From positions 646,296 to 710,295 of the forward strand of contig NZ_JABGNA010000002.1 of NCBI RefSeq assembly GCF_013149275.1: a DNA stretch of 64,000 bases, in the 5' to 3' direction. Every line of letters begins with the position of its first letter. The first letter of the stretch is position 1. Under the pieces are notes generated by a model, which saw nothing but the letters and a program-made list of their open reading frames with translations, searched no databases and was not told the origin of the DNA. This stretch comes from Mucilaginibacter sp. SG564 (GTDB lineage Bacteria; Bacteroidota; Bacteroidia; Sphingobacteriales; Sphingobacteriaceae). This document shows positions 33,678 to 41,964 of the stretch, piece after piece. The translations under genes were made by a program, and so were the position numbers.

Positions 33678-36485
33678 ATGAAAAAACTATTTCTTTTGGA
33701 TGGCATGGCCCTTATTTACCGGGCGCATTTTGCTTTAAGTAAGAGTCCGCGGTTTACGTCGAATGGCTTAAATACCTCGGCGGTAATGGGTTTCACCAAT
33801 ACCCTGCTGGATGTTTTGAAAAAAGAAAAGCCAACACATATGGCCGTGGTATTTGATACCGATGCCCCTACCGAACGTCATACCGATTATGAGGCCTATA
33901 AAGCCCATCGCGAGGCTATGCCCGAGGACTTGTCCAAAGCCCTGCCCTATGTGATCAAGGTGATACTGGGTTTCAATATTCCGGTAATCACTTCCGATGG
34001 TTATGAGGCAGATGATATCATTGGCACCCTGGCTAAAAAGGCCGAACAAAAGGGTTACCAGGTATACTGCATGACCCCCGATAAAGACTTCGCGCAGCTG
34101 GTATCCGAAAATATCCGCATCTACAAACCGGCCCGCATGGGTAACGAAATGGAGATACTGGGTGTGAAAGAGGTGCTGGAGAAATGGGAAATTGAACGCG
34201 TAGAACAGGTTATAGATATTTTGGGTTTATGGGGCGACGCGGTGGATAATATCCCCGGTATCCCCGGCATTGGCGAAAAAACAGCCAAAGCCCTTATCAA
34301 ACAATATGGCTCGATGGAAGAGATCATTGCCCATAGCCATGAGTTAAAAGGCAAGCAGCGCGAAAACGTGGAACAATATGCCGAACAGGGCTTACTCTCT
34401 AAAAAGCTGGCTACCATCCTGCTGAATGTTCCTGTTGAGCTGGACGAAGAAGGTTTGGCAATGGGTGAGCCAAGCAAAGATCTTTTAGAGCCGCTTTTTG
34501 CCGAACTGGAATTCCGCACTTTAGGGCGCCGGGTTTTTGGCGACGACTTTAGCGTTACCGAACTAAAGGCTGTTTCAGTTCAAACCGATCTGTTTGGTGA
34601 CCCTGTGGCTACCGCCCGCACCACGATGACGGTTGATGTGGAGGACATTTATGAACCGCCCGCTACCGCGGCTAAAAATATTGACAATGTACCGCATGAG
34701 TATCACCTGGCTGACACGCCGGAGAAACGTGCGGAACTGATATCGCTGTTACTCAAACAGCAAACCATTTGTTTTGATACCGAAACCACCGGCACCGATG
34801 CTAATTATTGTGAGCTGGTAGGCCTGTCATTCGCGGTAAAACCGGGCGAGGCATGGTATGTACCCGTTCCGGAAAATCAGGATGAAGCCAAAAGTATCGC
34901 GACCGAATTTAAGCCCGTACTGGAGCATGAAGGCATCAGCAAAATAGGGCAAAACATTAAGTTTGATATCCTGATACTTAAATGGTACGGTATTGAAGTA
35001 AAAGGTGCCCTGTTTGACACCATGATGGCGCACTACGTGATCGATCCGGATACGCGCCATGGCATGGATATTCTTTCGGAAAACTACCTGGGTTATAAAC
35101 CGGTTTCCATCACTACGCTCATCGGTCCCAAAGGCAAAAATCAGGGCAATATGCGCGATGTGGAGATTGAAAAGATTAAAGAATACGCCGCCGAGGATGC
35201 CGACATCACCCTGCAGCTTAAAGATATTTTTGAACCCAAACTAAAGCAGGTAGAAAGCGAAAAACTCATCAACGAAATTGAACACCCGCTGATATATGTG
35301 CTGGCCGATATGGAGTTTGAGGGTGTAAAGATCGATCATGATACCCTGCGCGAATTCTCCAAGCAACTGGAAACCGATATTGCCGGTTTTGAAAAAACAG
35401 TGTACGAAAAAGCAGGAGTGCGGTTCAACATCGCATCGCCAAAACAACTGGGCGAGGTGCTGTTTGAAAAACTGATGCTTGACCCCAAAGCCAAAAAAAC
35501 CAAAACCGGCCAATACCAAACCGGCGAGGATGTATTGTTATCCCTTGCTGCCAAAAGCGATATTGTACGCGATATCCTCGATTTCCGCCAGTTACAAAAG
35601 TTGAAATCAACTTATGTAGACGCGCTGCCAACTATGGTGAACCCTAAAACGGGTCGTGTGCATACCTCCTATAACCAGGCTGTAGCCGCCACCGGTCGCC
35701 TAAGCAGCGTGAACCCCAACCTGCAAAATATCCCTATCCGTACCGAACGCGGTCGTGAAGTGAGGAAAGCTTTTATCCCCCGTGATAGCGGGCACAGTAT
35801 TGTATCTGCCGATTATTCGCAGATAGAGCTGCGCATTATTGCCGAGATCAGTAAAGACCCCAACATGATGCAGGCCTTTATTGATAACCTGGATATCCAC
35901 ACGGCTACAGCCGCCAATGTATACGGCGTGGCACTGGATGAAGTAACCAGCGATCAGCGCCGTAATGCCAAGGCGGTAAACTTTGGTATCATCTATGGGC
36001 AGTCGGCATTTGGCTTGTCGCAAAACCTGGGTATCCCGCGTAAGGAGGCTGCCGATATTATTGAACAGTACTTTGCCCAGTTCCCCGGTATCAAACAATA
36101 CATGAGCGATACCATGAACTTTGCCCGCGAAAATGGTTATGTAACCACGCTGATGGGCAGGCGCAGGTATCTGCGCGATATCAATTCGGCCAATGCTACC
36201 GTACGCGGTTTTGCCGAGCGAAATGCCATTAACGCGCCAATACAAGGTTCGGCTGCCGATATGATCAAGATAGCCATGATCAACATTCACCGCGAAATAA
36301 AAGCCCAAAAACTGGAAGCCAAAATGACCATGCAGGTACATGATGAGTTGGTGTTTGATGTGCCCAATCACGAAATTGAACTGATAAAACCCATCATTAT
36401 GCACAACATGAAAACCGCCATCAAAACCGAAGTGCCTATCATGGTAGAGATTGGTACAGGATTAAACTGGCTCGAAGCGCATTAA
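33678..36485 (+). CDS. polA: DNA polymerase I
   Basis: PolA fills gaps in repair and processes Okazaki fragments. The 935 residues have all three domains: 5'-3' exonuclease (about 1-290; LLDGMALIYRAHFAL, VFDTDAPTERH, YEADDIIGTLA, GIPGIGEKTA), a 3'-5' proofreading domain that keeps its acidic residues (CFDTETTGTDA near 358, GQNIKFDILIL, YAAEDADITLQL), and the polymerase (about 540-935) with DYSQIELRIIAE, RRNAKAVNFGIIYG and QVHDELVFD. Many Gram-positive homologues lost proofreading; this one appears active. Start chosen at the first ATG giving the canonical N-terminus. Confidence 0.97.
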   Translation: MKKLFLLDGMALIYRAHFALSKSPRFTSNGLNTSAVMGFTNTLLDVLKKEKPTHMAVVFDTDAPTERHTDYEAYKAHREAMPEDLSKALPYVIKVILGFNIPVITSDGYEADDIIGTLAKKAEQKGYQVYCMTPDKDFAQLVSENIRIYKPARMGNEMEILGVKEVLEKWEIERVEQVIDILGLWGDAVDNIPGIPGIGEKTAKALIKQYGSMEEIIAHSHELKGKQRENVEQYAEQGLLSKKLATILLNVPVELDEEGLAMGEPSKDLLEPLFAELEFRTLGRRVFGDDFSVTELKAVSVQTDLFGDPVATARTTMTVDVEDIYEPPATAAKNIDNVPHEYHLADTPEKRAELISLLLKQQTICFDTETTGTDANYCELVGLSFAVKPGEAWYVPVPENQDEAKSIATEFKPVLEHEGISKIGQNIKFDILILKWYGIEVKGALFDTMMAHYVIDPDTRHGMDILSENYLGYKPVSITTLIGPKGKNQGNMRDVEIEKIKEYAAEDADITLQLKDIFEPKLKQVESEKLINEIEHPLIYVLADMEFEGVKIDHDTLREFSKQLETDIAGFEKTVYEKAGVRFNIASPKQLGEVLFEKLMLDPKAKKTKTGQYQTGEDVLLSLAAKSDIVRDILDFRQLQKLKSTYVDALPTMVNPKTGRVHTSYNQAVAATGRLSSVNPNLQNIPIRTERGREVRKAFIPRDSGHSIVSADYSQIELRIIAEISKDPNMMQAFIDNLDIHTATAANVYGVALDEVTSDQRRNAKAVNFGIIYGQSAFGLSQNLGIPRKEAADIIEQYFAQFPGIKQYMSDTMNFARENGYVTTLMGRRRYLRDINSANATVRGFAERNAINAPIQGSAADMIKIAMINIHREIKAQKLEAKMTMQVHDELVFDVPNHEIELIKPIIMHNMKTAIKTEVPIMVEIGTGLNWLEAH

Positions 36486-37067
36486 GGGGAGAGGCAAGAG
36501 ATAAGAATCAAGAAATAAGATTTACTGTCCGCTCAGGGTCTCTCGCAGGGACCCTGAGTTTGCATACAGCCACAAGGTCCCTTTTAGGAGACCCAGAGGA
36601 GGCGAAAGGGAGCATATGAAAAGGCACAATGAAAAATAGTGACAAAAAGCGGGCTGTCACCCTGAGCTCCGTCGAAGGGTAGAGCGCAAAGGCCTGTCCA
36701 CCATGCTTCGACGATGCTCAGCATGACAGCCTTTTTGGATAGCCCCGCAGTCGCTCGGCTCCAGCCGGGTGACCATTATTAACCGGCCTCCGGCCGAAAT
36801 TGCGAACATCTTCTAATCGTTGGCGATAATTTATTTACGAATAAGATAAAATATAAGCGATTTTAGAATCATTGGGCTTGCTTAGTGTATCCAAATACCC
36901 AACCCGGTATTGGCTGTTTTCTGCGTTTTTGGTACAAATACCGCAACTTAAGCTGCAAAATCTTAATAAGTTTTTTACAATAATCTGTCTAAATTTCAAA
37001 AACTATATTAATTCAGATAGGTTTCTCTTTTAGCAATCTTTGCTTAAATTGAACCAATAAAACCTTA
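36486..37067. other. 582 bp gap with stacked repeats, including family B copy 3
   Basis: 36486-36523 is the AAGAGATAAGAATCAAGAAA low-complexity family. CTCAGGGTC...GACCCTGAG near 36533-36560 is a small palindrome. 36654-36729 is a family B element (CTGTCACCCTGAGCTCCGTC ... GATGCTCAGCATGACAGCC). 36760-36800 has CCGGC palindromes (GGCCTCCGGCCGAAA). From about 36830 to glgA the sequence is AT-rich without repeats and presumably holds the glgA promoter; AATCTTTG at 37034 is one mismatch from TAnnTTTG. Confidence 0.5.
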
Positions 37068-38501
37068 ATGAAAATATACCATCTGAGTGCCGAATGTTAC
37101 CCCGTTGCCAAAGTTGGCGGCCTTGCTGATGTGGTTGGTGCATTGCCCAAATACCAAAATCAGGCGGGTTTGCAGGCGGCCGTTGTAATGCCTTTTTACG
37201 ATCGTAAATTCACCCGCGAAAACGAGTTTGAAGTGGTTTTCAGCGCGGCCACGCTATTAGGCACACGCAGGCTTTTTTTTGAAATACTGAAAGAAAAAAC
37301 CGATAAACTGGGTTTTGAGCTATACCTGGTAAAGATTCCCGGACTGATTGATCGTGAAAATATATACAGCTACCCGGATGAGCGGGAGCAGTTTATTGCC
37401 TTTCAGCTGGCTTTTTTAGATTGGATAAGCTACAGCGGGCAATCACCTGATGTGATTCATTGTCATGATCATCACTCGGGCCTGGTGCCATTCCTGTTGT
37501 ATCACTCTAAATTGTACCAACGTCTGGCCAATACGCCTACGGTGTTCACCATCCATAACGGGCAGTATCATGGCGCTTTTGGCTGGGACAATCTGTCGTA
37601 CCTGCCCGAGATCGACCTCACAAAAACAGGTTTGCTGGACTGGGCCGGTGGCATTAACCCGCTGGCTGCGGCTGTAAAATGCTGCTGGAAATATACCACG
37701 GTATCGCCTACTTACCTGCACGAGCTTACGATGAACTCCAATGGGTTGGAATACCTGTTCTGGACGGAAAGCGCTAAAGGCTATGGCATTATCAATGGTA
37801 TTGATACCGACGTATGGAACCCGCAGACCGATGCCATGATCGCTGCAAAATTTACAGCCAAACAAATAGCCAAAGGAAAACTGGCCAATAAAACGGTGAT
37901 CTGCGAAAGGTTTGGATTGGATGTAAGCAAACCGCTTTTTGTATTCATCGGCAGGTTGGTGGTAGAGAAAGGTGCCGATCTGCTTCCTGAAGCTATTGAA
38001 CGCACTATTCAAGATAATGAGGGAGAAGCCAGCTTCCTGATCCTGGGTTCGGGTGATAAGGAAATGGAAACAGCCCTGTTGGAATTGAAAGAAAAATATC
38101 CCGGCCAGTGTAATGTATTCATCGGTTATGACGAAGCCCTTGCTCACCTCATTTATGCCGGTGCCGATTTTTTACTGATGCCTTCGCGGGTTGAACCTTG
38201 CGGCCTTAACCAGCTATACTCTTTACGTTATGGCACCATGCCGCTGGTGCGCAGTACCGGTGGATTGATAGACTCGGTAATTGATTTTGGCGACGAGGGC
38301 GGCTATGGCATCCGCTTTAATAATGCCAGTGTGGATGATATTTATCATGCTATTTTCCGCGCCAACGTATTGTATAAAAACCAAACCCAGCTGCAACAGC
38401 TGCGGAAACGCATGATGGCGCTCGATTTTTCGTGGGACCGTTCGGCAAAAGAATATATTGATCTGTATGAAAGTTTAAACCCTACGAGATATGACATCTA
38501 A
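37068..38501 (+). CDS. glgA: Glycogen synthase
   Basis: GlgA extends glycogen using ADP-glucose. The 477 residues form a GT-B fold of the GT5 family: N-terminal YHLSAECYPVAKVGGLADVV with the ADP-glucose-binding K-V-G-G (about 15-18), TIHNGQYHGAFGW (about 161-173), and the C-terminal domain with FIGRLVVEKGADLLPEA, and MPSRVEPCGLNQLYSLRYGT (about 371-390) with the catalytic Glu. Start ATG 37068. It overlaps glgC by 11 bp, so synthase and pyrophosphorylase are translationally coupled. Confidence 0.95.
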   Translation: MKIYHLSAECYPVAKVGGLADVVGALPKYQNQAGLQAAVVMPFYDRKFTRENEFEVVFSAATLLGTRRLFFEILKEKTDKLGFELYLVKIPGLIDRENIYSYPDEREQFIAFQLAFLDWISYSGQSPDVIHCHDHHSGLVPFLLYHSKLYQRLANTPTVFTIHNGQYHGAFGWDNLSYLPEIDLTKTGLLDWAGGINPLAAAVKCCWKYTTVSPTYLHELTMNSNGLEYLFWTESAKGYGIINGIDTDVWNPQTDAMIAAKFTAKQIAKGKLANKTVICERFGLDVSKPLFVFIGRLVVEKGADLLPEAIERTIQDNEGEASFLILGSGDKEMETALLELKEKYPGQCNVFIGYDEALAHLIYAGADFLLMPSRVEPCGLNQLYSLRYGTMPLVRSTGGLIDSVIDFGDEGGYGIRFNNASVDDIYHAIFRANVLYKNQTQLQQLRKRMMALDFSWDRSAKEYIDLYESLNPTRYDI

Positions 38502-39753
38502 AGTAATTTCCATTGTACTTGGCGGTGGCCAGGGCAGTCGTTTATCCCCCCTGACGGCTACACGCTCTAAACCCGCGGTTCCTATTGCCGGCAAATACCG
38601 CCTGGTTGATATCCCTATTTCCAACTGCCTGCACTCGGGTATCACACGTATTTATGTATTAACGCAATTTAACTCGGCATCGTTAAATAAGCACATCAAA
38701 AATACCTATCACTTTAGCAGCTTTAGTGATGCTTTTGTGGATATTTTGGCAGCGGAACAAACGCCTACAAGTGGAGCTTGGTTTCAGGGTACGGCCGACG
38801 CCGTGAGGCAAAGTTTGCACCATTTAGCCGTTCATGAGTTTGATTATGTGCTAATCCTGTCGGGCGATCAGTTATACCAGATGGATTTTGAAGAGATGAT
38901 CAATCACCATATGGATACAGGCGCTGATATTTCCATAGCTACTATTCCGGTTGATGCCGCGGATGTGCCGGGTTTTGGTATCTTAAAAACAGATGAGAAC
39001 AGCATGGTTACCGCTTTTGTTGAAAAACCCAAATCGGATTTTGAAAGCTGGGCATCTGATGTAAGCGACGAAATGAAGGCCGAAGGCAGGGTTTACCTGG
39101 CCTCGATGGGTATTTATATATTTAACCGCAAGCTTTTATATGAGCTGCTGGAAGGGAACGATCGCACCGATTTTGGTAAAGAGATCATCCCGCAATCCAT
39201 CGCCGAATATAAGGTGGCAAGCTTCCAGTACGAAGGTTACTGGACAGACATAGGTACCATTCCATCATTTTTTGAAGCCAATCTGGGTTTAACAGATGAT
39301 ATCCCCAAGTTTAACCTGTTTGGCGAAAACCATATTTACACCAGGGCGCGTATGCTGCCGCCATCAAAAATATCGGGCACAACGATGGAAAAATCTATCA
39401 TTGCCGATGGTTGTATCATCAATGCCAAACGCATCACCCGCTCGCTCATCGGTATCCGTACCCGTATTGGTGTAGAAACCATCATTGAAAACTGTTATGT
39501 AATGGGTAACGACAGCTATCAGACACTGGAGCAAATAGCCGAATTGAAATTGAGCCACTCGCCTATAATGGGTATTGGTGAACACTGCCAGATCAGGAAT
39601 GCTATTATTGATAAAAACACCTACATCGGTAACAATGTTAAAATAAACATGGGTAAAACACTGCCCGACGGAGATTTTGACACGCATACTGTACAGGACG
39701 GCATTGTAGTGATCAAAAAACGGGCAGTTATACCAGACGGAACAGTGATTTAA
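38491..39753 (+). CDS. glgC: Glucose-1-phosphate adenylyltransferase
   Basis: GlgC makes ADP-glucose, the committed and usually allosterically controlled step of glycogen synthesis. The 420 residues start with the nucleotidyl-transferase motif VLGGGQGSRLSPLTATRSKP (about 8-27) and RLVDIPISNCLHSGI; sugar-phosphate binding FVEKPKS and TDFGKEIIP follow, then a C-terminal left-handed beta-helix (about 290-420) with hexapeptide-type repeats. Overlap of its start with the glgA end indicates one transcript. No glgB, glgP or other glycogen genes are in the window. Confidence 0.95.
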   Translation: MTSKVISIVLGGGQGSRLSPLTATRSKPAVPIAGKYRLVDIPISNCLHSGITRIYVLTQFNSASLNKHIKNTYHFSSFSDAFVDILAAEQTPTSGAWFQGTADAVRQSLHHLAVHEFDYVLILSGDQLYQMDFEEMINHHMDTGADISIATIPVDAADVPGFGILKTDENSMVTAFVEKPKSDFESWASDVSDEMKAEGRVYLASMGIYIFNRKLLYELLEGNDRTDFGKEIIPQSIAEYKVASFQYEGYWTDIGTIPSFFEANLGLTDDIPKFNLFGENHIYTRARMLPPSKISGTTMEKSIIADGCIINAKRITRSLIGIRTRIGVETIIENCYVMGNDSYQTLEQIAELKLSHSPIMGIGEHCQIRNAIIDKNTYIGNNVKINMGKTLPDGDFDTHTVQDGIVVIKKRAVIPDGTVI

Positions 39754-39822
39754 CTAAAAATTAATACAAACATTTCATATTTAATTTGTTATAGATATAA
39801 TAACCATTTAAACGGAACAAGT

Positions 39823-40002
39823 ATGAAAAAAGCAATTTGTATGATCGCTTTAGCTGCGATCTCTGCCAGCACGGTGTTTGCGTATGCCCCAGTAAAGAAA
39901 ACCGATGGTACCGTGCAAACGGATACTACCAAGACCAAGAAAAAGTGGAAACACAAAAAAGAAAAGAAAGATTCTACTAAAAAAGATACCACAAAAATGT
40001 AA
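39823..40002 (+). CDS. 59-residue secreted Lys/Thr-rich peptide
   Basis: A short gene between glgC and a strong terminator. It encodes MKKAICMIALAAISASTVFA (a clean signal peptide, cleavage after about residue 20) followed by YAPVKKTDGTVQTDTTKTKK and a Lys-rich tail ending DSTKKDTTKM. The mature peptide of about 39 residues is nearly half Lys and Thr and probably disordered. An AAGT start context and a terminator 18 bp after the stop support that it is real. It may be co-transcribed with glgAC or independent. Function unknown; similar small basic secreted proteins occur in the phylum (impression only). Confidence 0.72.
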   Translation: MKKAICMIALAAISASTVFAYAPVKKTDGTVQTDTTKTKKKWKHKKEKKDSTKKDTTKM

Positions 40003-40020
40003 TCATCTTTCTTTCACCAG

Positions 40021-40057
40021 CAAAAAGGCCTCCCGATGTTTTCAGGAGGCCTTTTTG
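40021..40057. terminator. Terminator after the small secreted peptide
   Basis: CAAAAAGGCCTCC (40021-40033) pairs with GGAGGCCTTTTTG (40045-40057), T tract on both sides. Confidence 0.85.
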
Positions 40058-40081
40058 TTTAGTATGTTATTTTAATAATCT

Positions 40082-40160
40082 TGTCATCCTGCGGAACGAA
40101 GGATCTATTTGTAAATATGCATGGTGTAGATCAGATGCTTCACTTCGTTCAGCATGACAA
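40082..40160. repeat. Dispersed inverted repeat, family C copy 3
   Basis: TGTCATCCTGCGGAACGAAG...GATGCTTCACTTCGTTCAGC + ATGACA, between convergent genes. Confidence 0.78.
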
Positions 40161-40174
40161 TAAAAAAAAAGACC

Positions 40175-40855
40175 CTACAGCTCTATCGTTTCCCCTACCG
40201 CTGGCAATTTAAGGTTAATACCAGCCTTCACAAACTTCTCCCTTACCTCATCTTTATTGATTTCGATCACCGGGAACGAATCATAGTGCATACCGATGAT
40301 GTTTTTGCAATTGATAAAAGCGCTTGCTTTGATGGCGTCATCGGCACCCATGGTATAGTTGTCGCCCAGCGGCAAATAAGCCCAGGCAAGGTTATCATCG
40401 GCCAGTAATTTCATATCATAGGTAAGCGCGGTATCGCCGGCAAAGTATATGTTCTTACCTTCGTTGGTGTAGATCACAAATCCGGCGGGGTTACCACCCG
40501 GCGCGCCGTCGGGCATAGTGCTGGAGTGGATGGCATTCACCATTTTAACGCGTCCGAATTCAAAGTTGAACCCGCCGCCAATGTTCATGCCGTGTACATT
40601 GTCGATACCTTTATTGCCAAGCCAGTTGGCAATTTCGGCTATACAGATCACTTTGGCACCGCTGTTTTTTTGTACCTCGATCAGGTCAGCAACATGATCG
40701 CCATGGCCGTGCGATACCAGGATGTAATGGGGCTTAATGGTATGGATGTCAATATCTTTAGCCAGCGCGTTATGGGTGATAAAAGGATCAAACAGCAGTT
40801 TTTTGCCGCCTGTTTCTATCTCAATGGTCGATTGTCCGTAATAGGTAGTTTTCAT
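40175..40855 (-). CDS. Metal-dependent hydrolase, UPF0173 (metallo-beta-lactamase fold)
   Basis: A 226-residue protein of the UPF0173/YtkL type. The metal motif SHGHGDHVAD (HxHxDH, about 48-57) is complete, followed by HSS (about 112-114), FAGDTALTYDM with the bridging Asp (about 139-149), and a C-terminal GMHYDSFP with the last His. The N-terminus MKTTYYGQSTIEIE matches the family. Substrate unknown; members are presumed intracellular hydrolases. Single gene, with a TAnnTTTG box 25 bp before the start. Confidence 0.92.
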   Translation of the reverse strand: MKTTYYGQSTIEIETGGKKLLFDPFITHNALAKDIDIHTIKPHYILVSHGHGDHVADLIEVQKNSGAKVICIAEIANWLGNKGIDNVHGMNIGGGFNFEFGRVKMVNAIHSSTMPDGAPGGNPAGFVIYTNEGKNIYFAGDTALTYDMKLLADDNLAWAYLPLGDNYTMGADDAIKASAFINCKNIIGMHYDSFPVIEINKDEVREKFVKAGINLKLPAVGETIEL

Positions 40856-40880
40856 TTTTTTGTTATTTGTTTTGATGGGT

Positions 40881-40888
40881 CAAAGCTA
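40881..40888 (-). promoter_or_regulatory. -7 promoter box of the UPF0173 gene
   Basis: TAGCTTTG on the minus strand, perfect TAnnTTTG, 25 bases before the ATG at 40855. Confidence 0.5.
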
Positions 40889-40964
40889 AATACTTATAAC
40901 TAAATGTTGCAACATATAAGTATCTCGTGGCAGAAAAGTTACAAAGAAGAGCTGCCTTAGAGTT

Positions 40965-41250
40965 GTGTGACTCCCTCCCTTGGGAGAGGCGATTAGAGAT
41001 GCTCCGGAGGAGTAAAAGCTTTGTAGAAAACAAATTACAAGCATCTGGCATGCCGTAGGTATGCAACCTGAGTATAGTACCTACGGCACTGAATTGGGAT
41101 TGGCTTTTTCTACCTACAAAGCTTTAAGCCCTATGGGGTTTACAAAATTCTTGCGGGGAAGGGGTTTATTCGTGACGCAGGTAGCAGAGAACCCCTCCCC
41201 GCCACAACACTATCCATCGCGCCCCTCCCAAGGAGGGAATTTTAGCTGCA
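40965..41250. repeat. Three inverted repeats nested inside each other
   Basis: Outer arms: CTCCCTCCCTTGGGAGAGGCG (about 40973) and CGCCCCTCCCAAGGAGGGA (about 41219). Middle arms: AAAGCTTTGTAGAAA (41017) and TTTCTACCTACAAAGCTTT (about 41107). Inner arms: TGCCGTAGGTA (41050-41060) and TACCTACGGCA (about 41077-41087). A GGGGAAGGGGTTT / AACCCCTCCCCG pair sits between. No reading frame of note. It looks like successive insertions of hairpin elements. Confidence 0.65.
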
Positions 41251-41289
41251 AATAAAAATAGACTATGAAAAGACATTTACCCTAAAAGG

Positions 41290-41366
41290 GTGTCATGCTG
41301 AGCCCTGTCGAAGCATGGTGGGTTGGCCTCTGCGCTCTACCCTTCGACGGAGCTCAGGGTGACAGC
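41290..41366. repeat. Dispersed inverted repeat, family B copy 4
   Basis: GTGTCATGCTGAGCCCTGTC ... CCTTCGACGGAGCTCAGGGT + GACAGCC. It is in the opposite orientation to the copy at 36654, sharing the asymmetric core GGCCTCTGCGCTCTACCC. Confidence 0.8.
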
Positions 41367-41413
41367 CTATCTTGGCCTTTTTAGTCCCTCAGGGTTTCCC
41401 GCAGATATAGATG

Positions 41414-41537
41414 CCCAAAAGTGGGTTTACATAAAAACACGTTATATTGAGGTGTATTGAATTTATGTAATTGATTATCAATTAAATATAAAAATGTTAA
41501 CCCAAAAAAGTGTAAACCATGTAAACCCACTTTTGGG
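41414..41537. repeat. 19 bp perfect terminal inverted repeat with 86 bp spacer, abutting ybaB
   Basis: CCCAAAAGTGGGTTTACAT at 41414-41432 and its exact complement ATGTAAACCCACTTTTGGG at 41519-41537. The spacer is AT-rich and carries a partial third copy (AACCCAAAAAAGTGTAAACC). The right end stops 2 bp before the stop codon of ybaB. The shape is that of a small non-autonomous mobile element. Confidence 0.72.
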
Positions 41538-41539
41538 GC

Positions 41540-41845
41540 TTATTGGCCAAACATACCACCCAGGTTGCCCAGCATGCTCTTGGTCATGGCGGCCATTTCG
41601 CTCTGGCTTATATTTTCGGCCTGGTCCAGCGCTTTATTGATAGCAACTACCAGTAGCTCTTCAAGTTCGTCTTTGTCGGCATCGGCCAGGAAAGCACTGT
41701 CGATATTGATGGATTGGATTACTTTGTTGGCGTTTGCGGTAACGGTGATCTTGCCACCTTCGGCCACACCGGATACGGTGATTCCGTCCAGTCGTTTTTT
41801 TACTTCACCAGCCTTTTGCTGGGCTTCCATTAATTTATCAAACAT
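41540..41845 (-). CDS. ybaB: YbaB/EbfC-family nucleoid-associated protein
   Basis: A 101-residue member of the YbaB/EbfC DNA-binding family. The N-terminal helix MFDKLMEAQQKAGEVKKRL, the beta part GVAEGGKITVTANANKVIQS and the C-terminal helix with AMTKSMLGNLGGMFG match the family, which binds DNA as a dimer with a 'tweezer' shape. In many bacteria it is near recR/dnaX; here it is not. The stop codon is 2 bp from a 19 bp inverted repeat. Start ATG 41845; the 119 bp upstream hold a family E repeat. Confidence 0.92.
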   Translation of the reverse strand: MFDKLMEAQQKAGEVKKRLDGITVSGVAEGGKITVTANANKVIQSINIDSAFLADADKDELEELLVVAINKALDQAENISQSEMAAMTKSMLGNLGGMFGQ

Positions 41846-41859
41846 GGTATTTAAAATTA

Positions 41860-41955
41860 AGTGAGTAGTTGATTATGTTGATTGGGTGAGTAGTTGGTTG
41901 AGCTGATAGCGTTTTACAAAATTAACCATTCACTTATTCAACTCAATCAACCATT
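41860..41955. repeat. Tandem-plus-inverted repeat, family E copy 2
   Basis: AAGTGAGTAGTTGATTATGT + TGATTGGGTGAGTAGTTGGT on the left, AACCATTCACTTATTCAACT + CAATCAACCATTC on the right. It bridges the gap between two minus-strand genes. Confidence 0.78.
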
Positions 41956-41964
41956 CTCCAAAAG

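Noticed and set aside
35700..36404. 234-codon minus-strand frame opposite polA
   Set aside because: Antisense shadow of the conserved polymerase domain, His/Ile/Tyr-rich without motifs.
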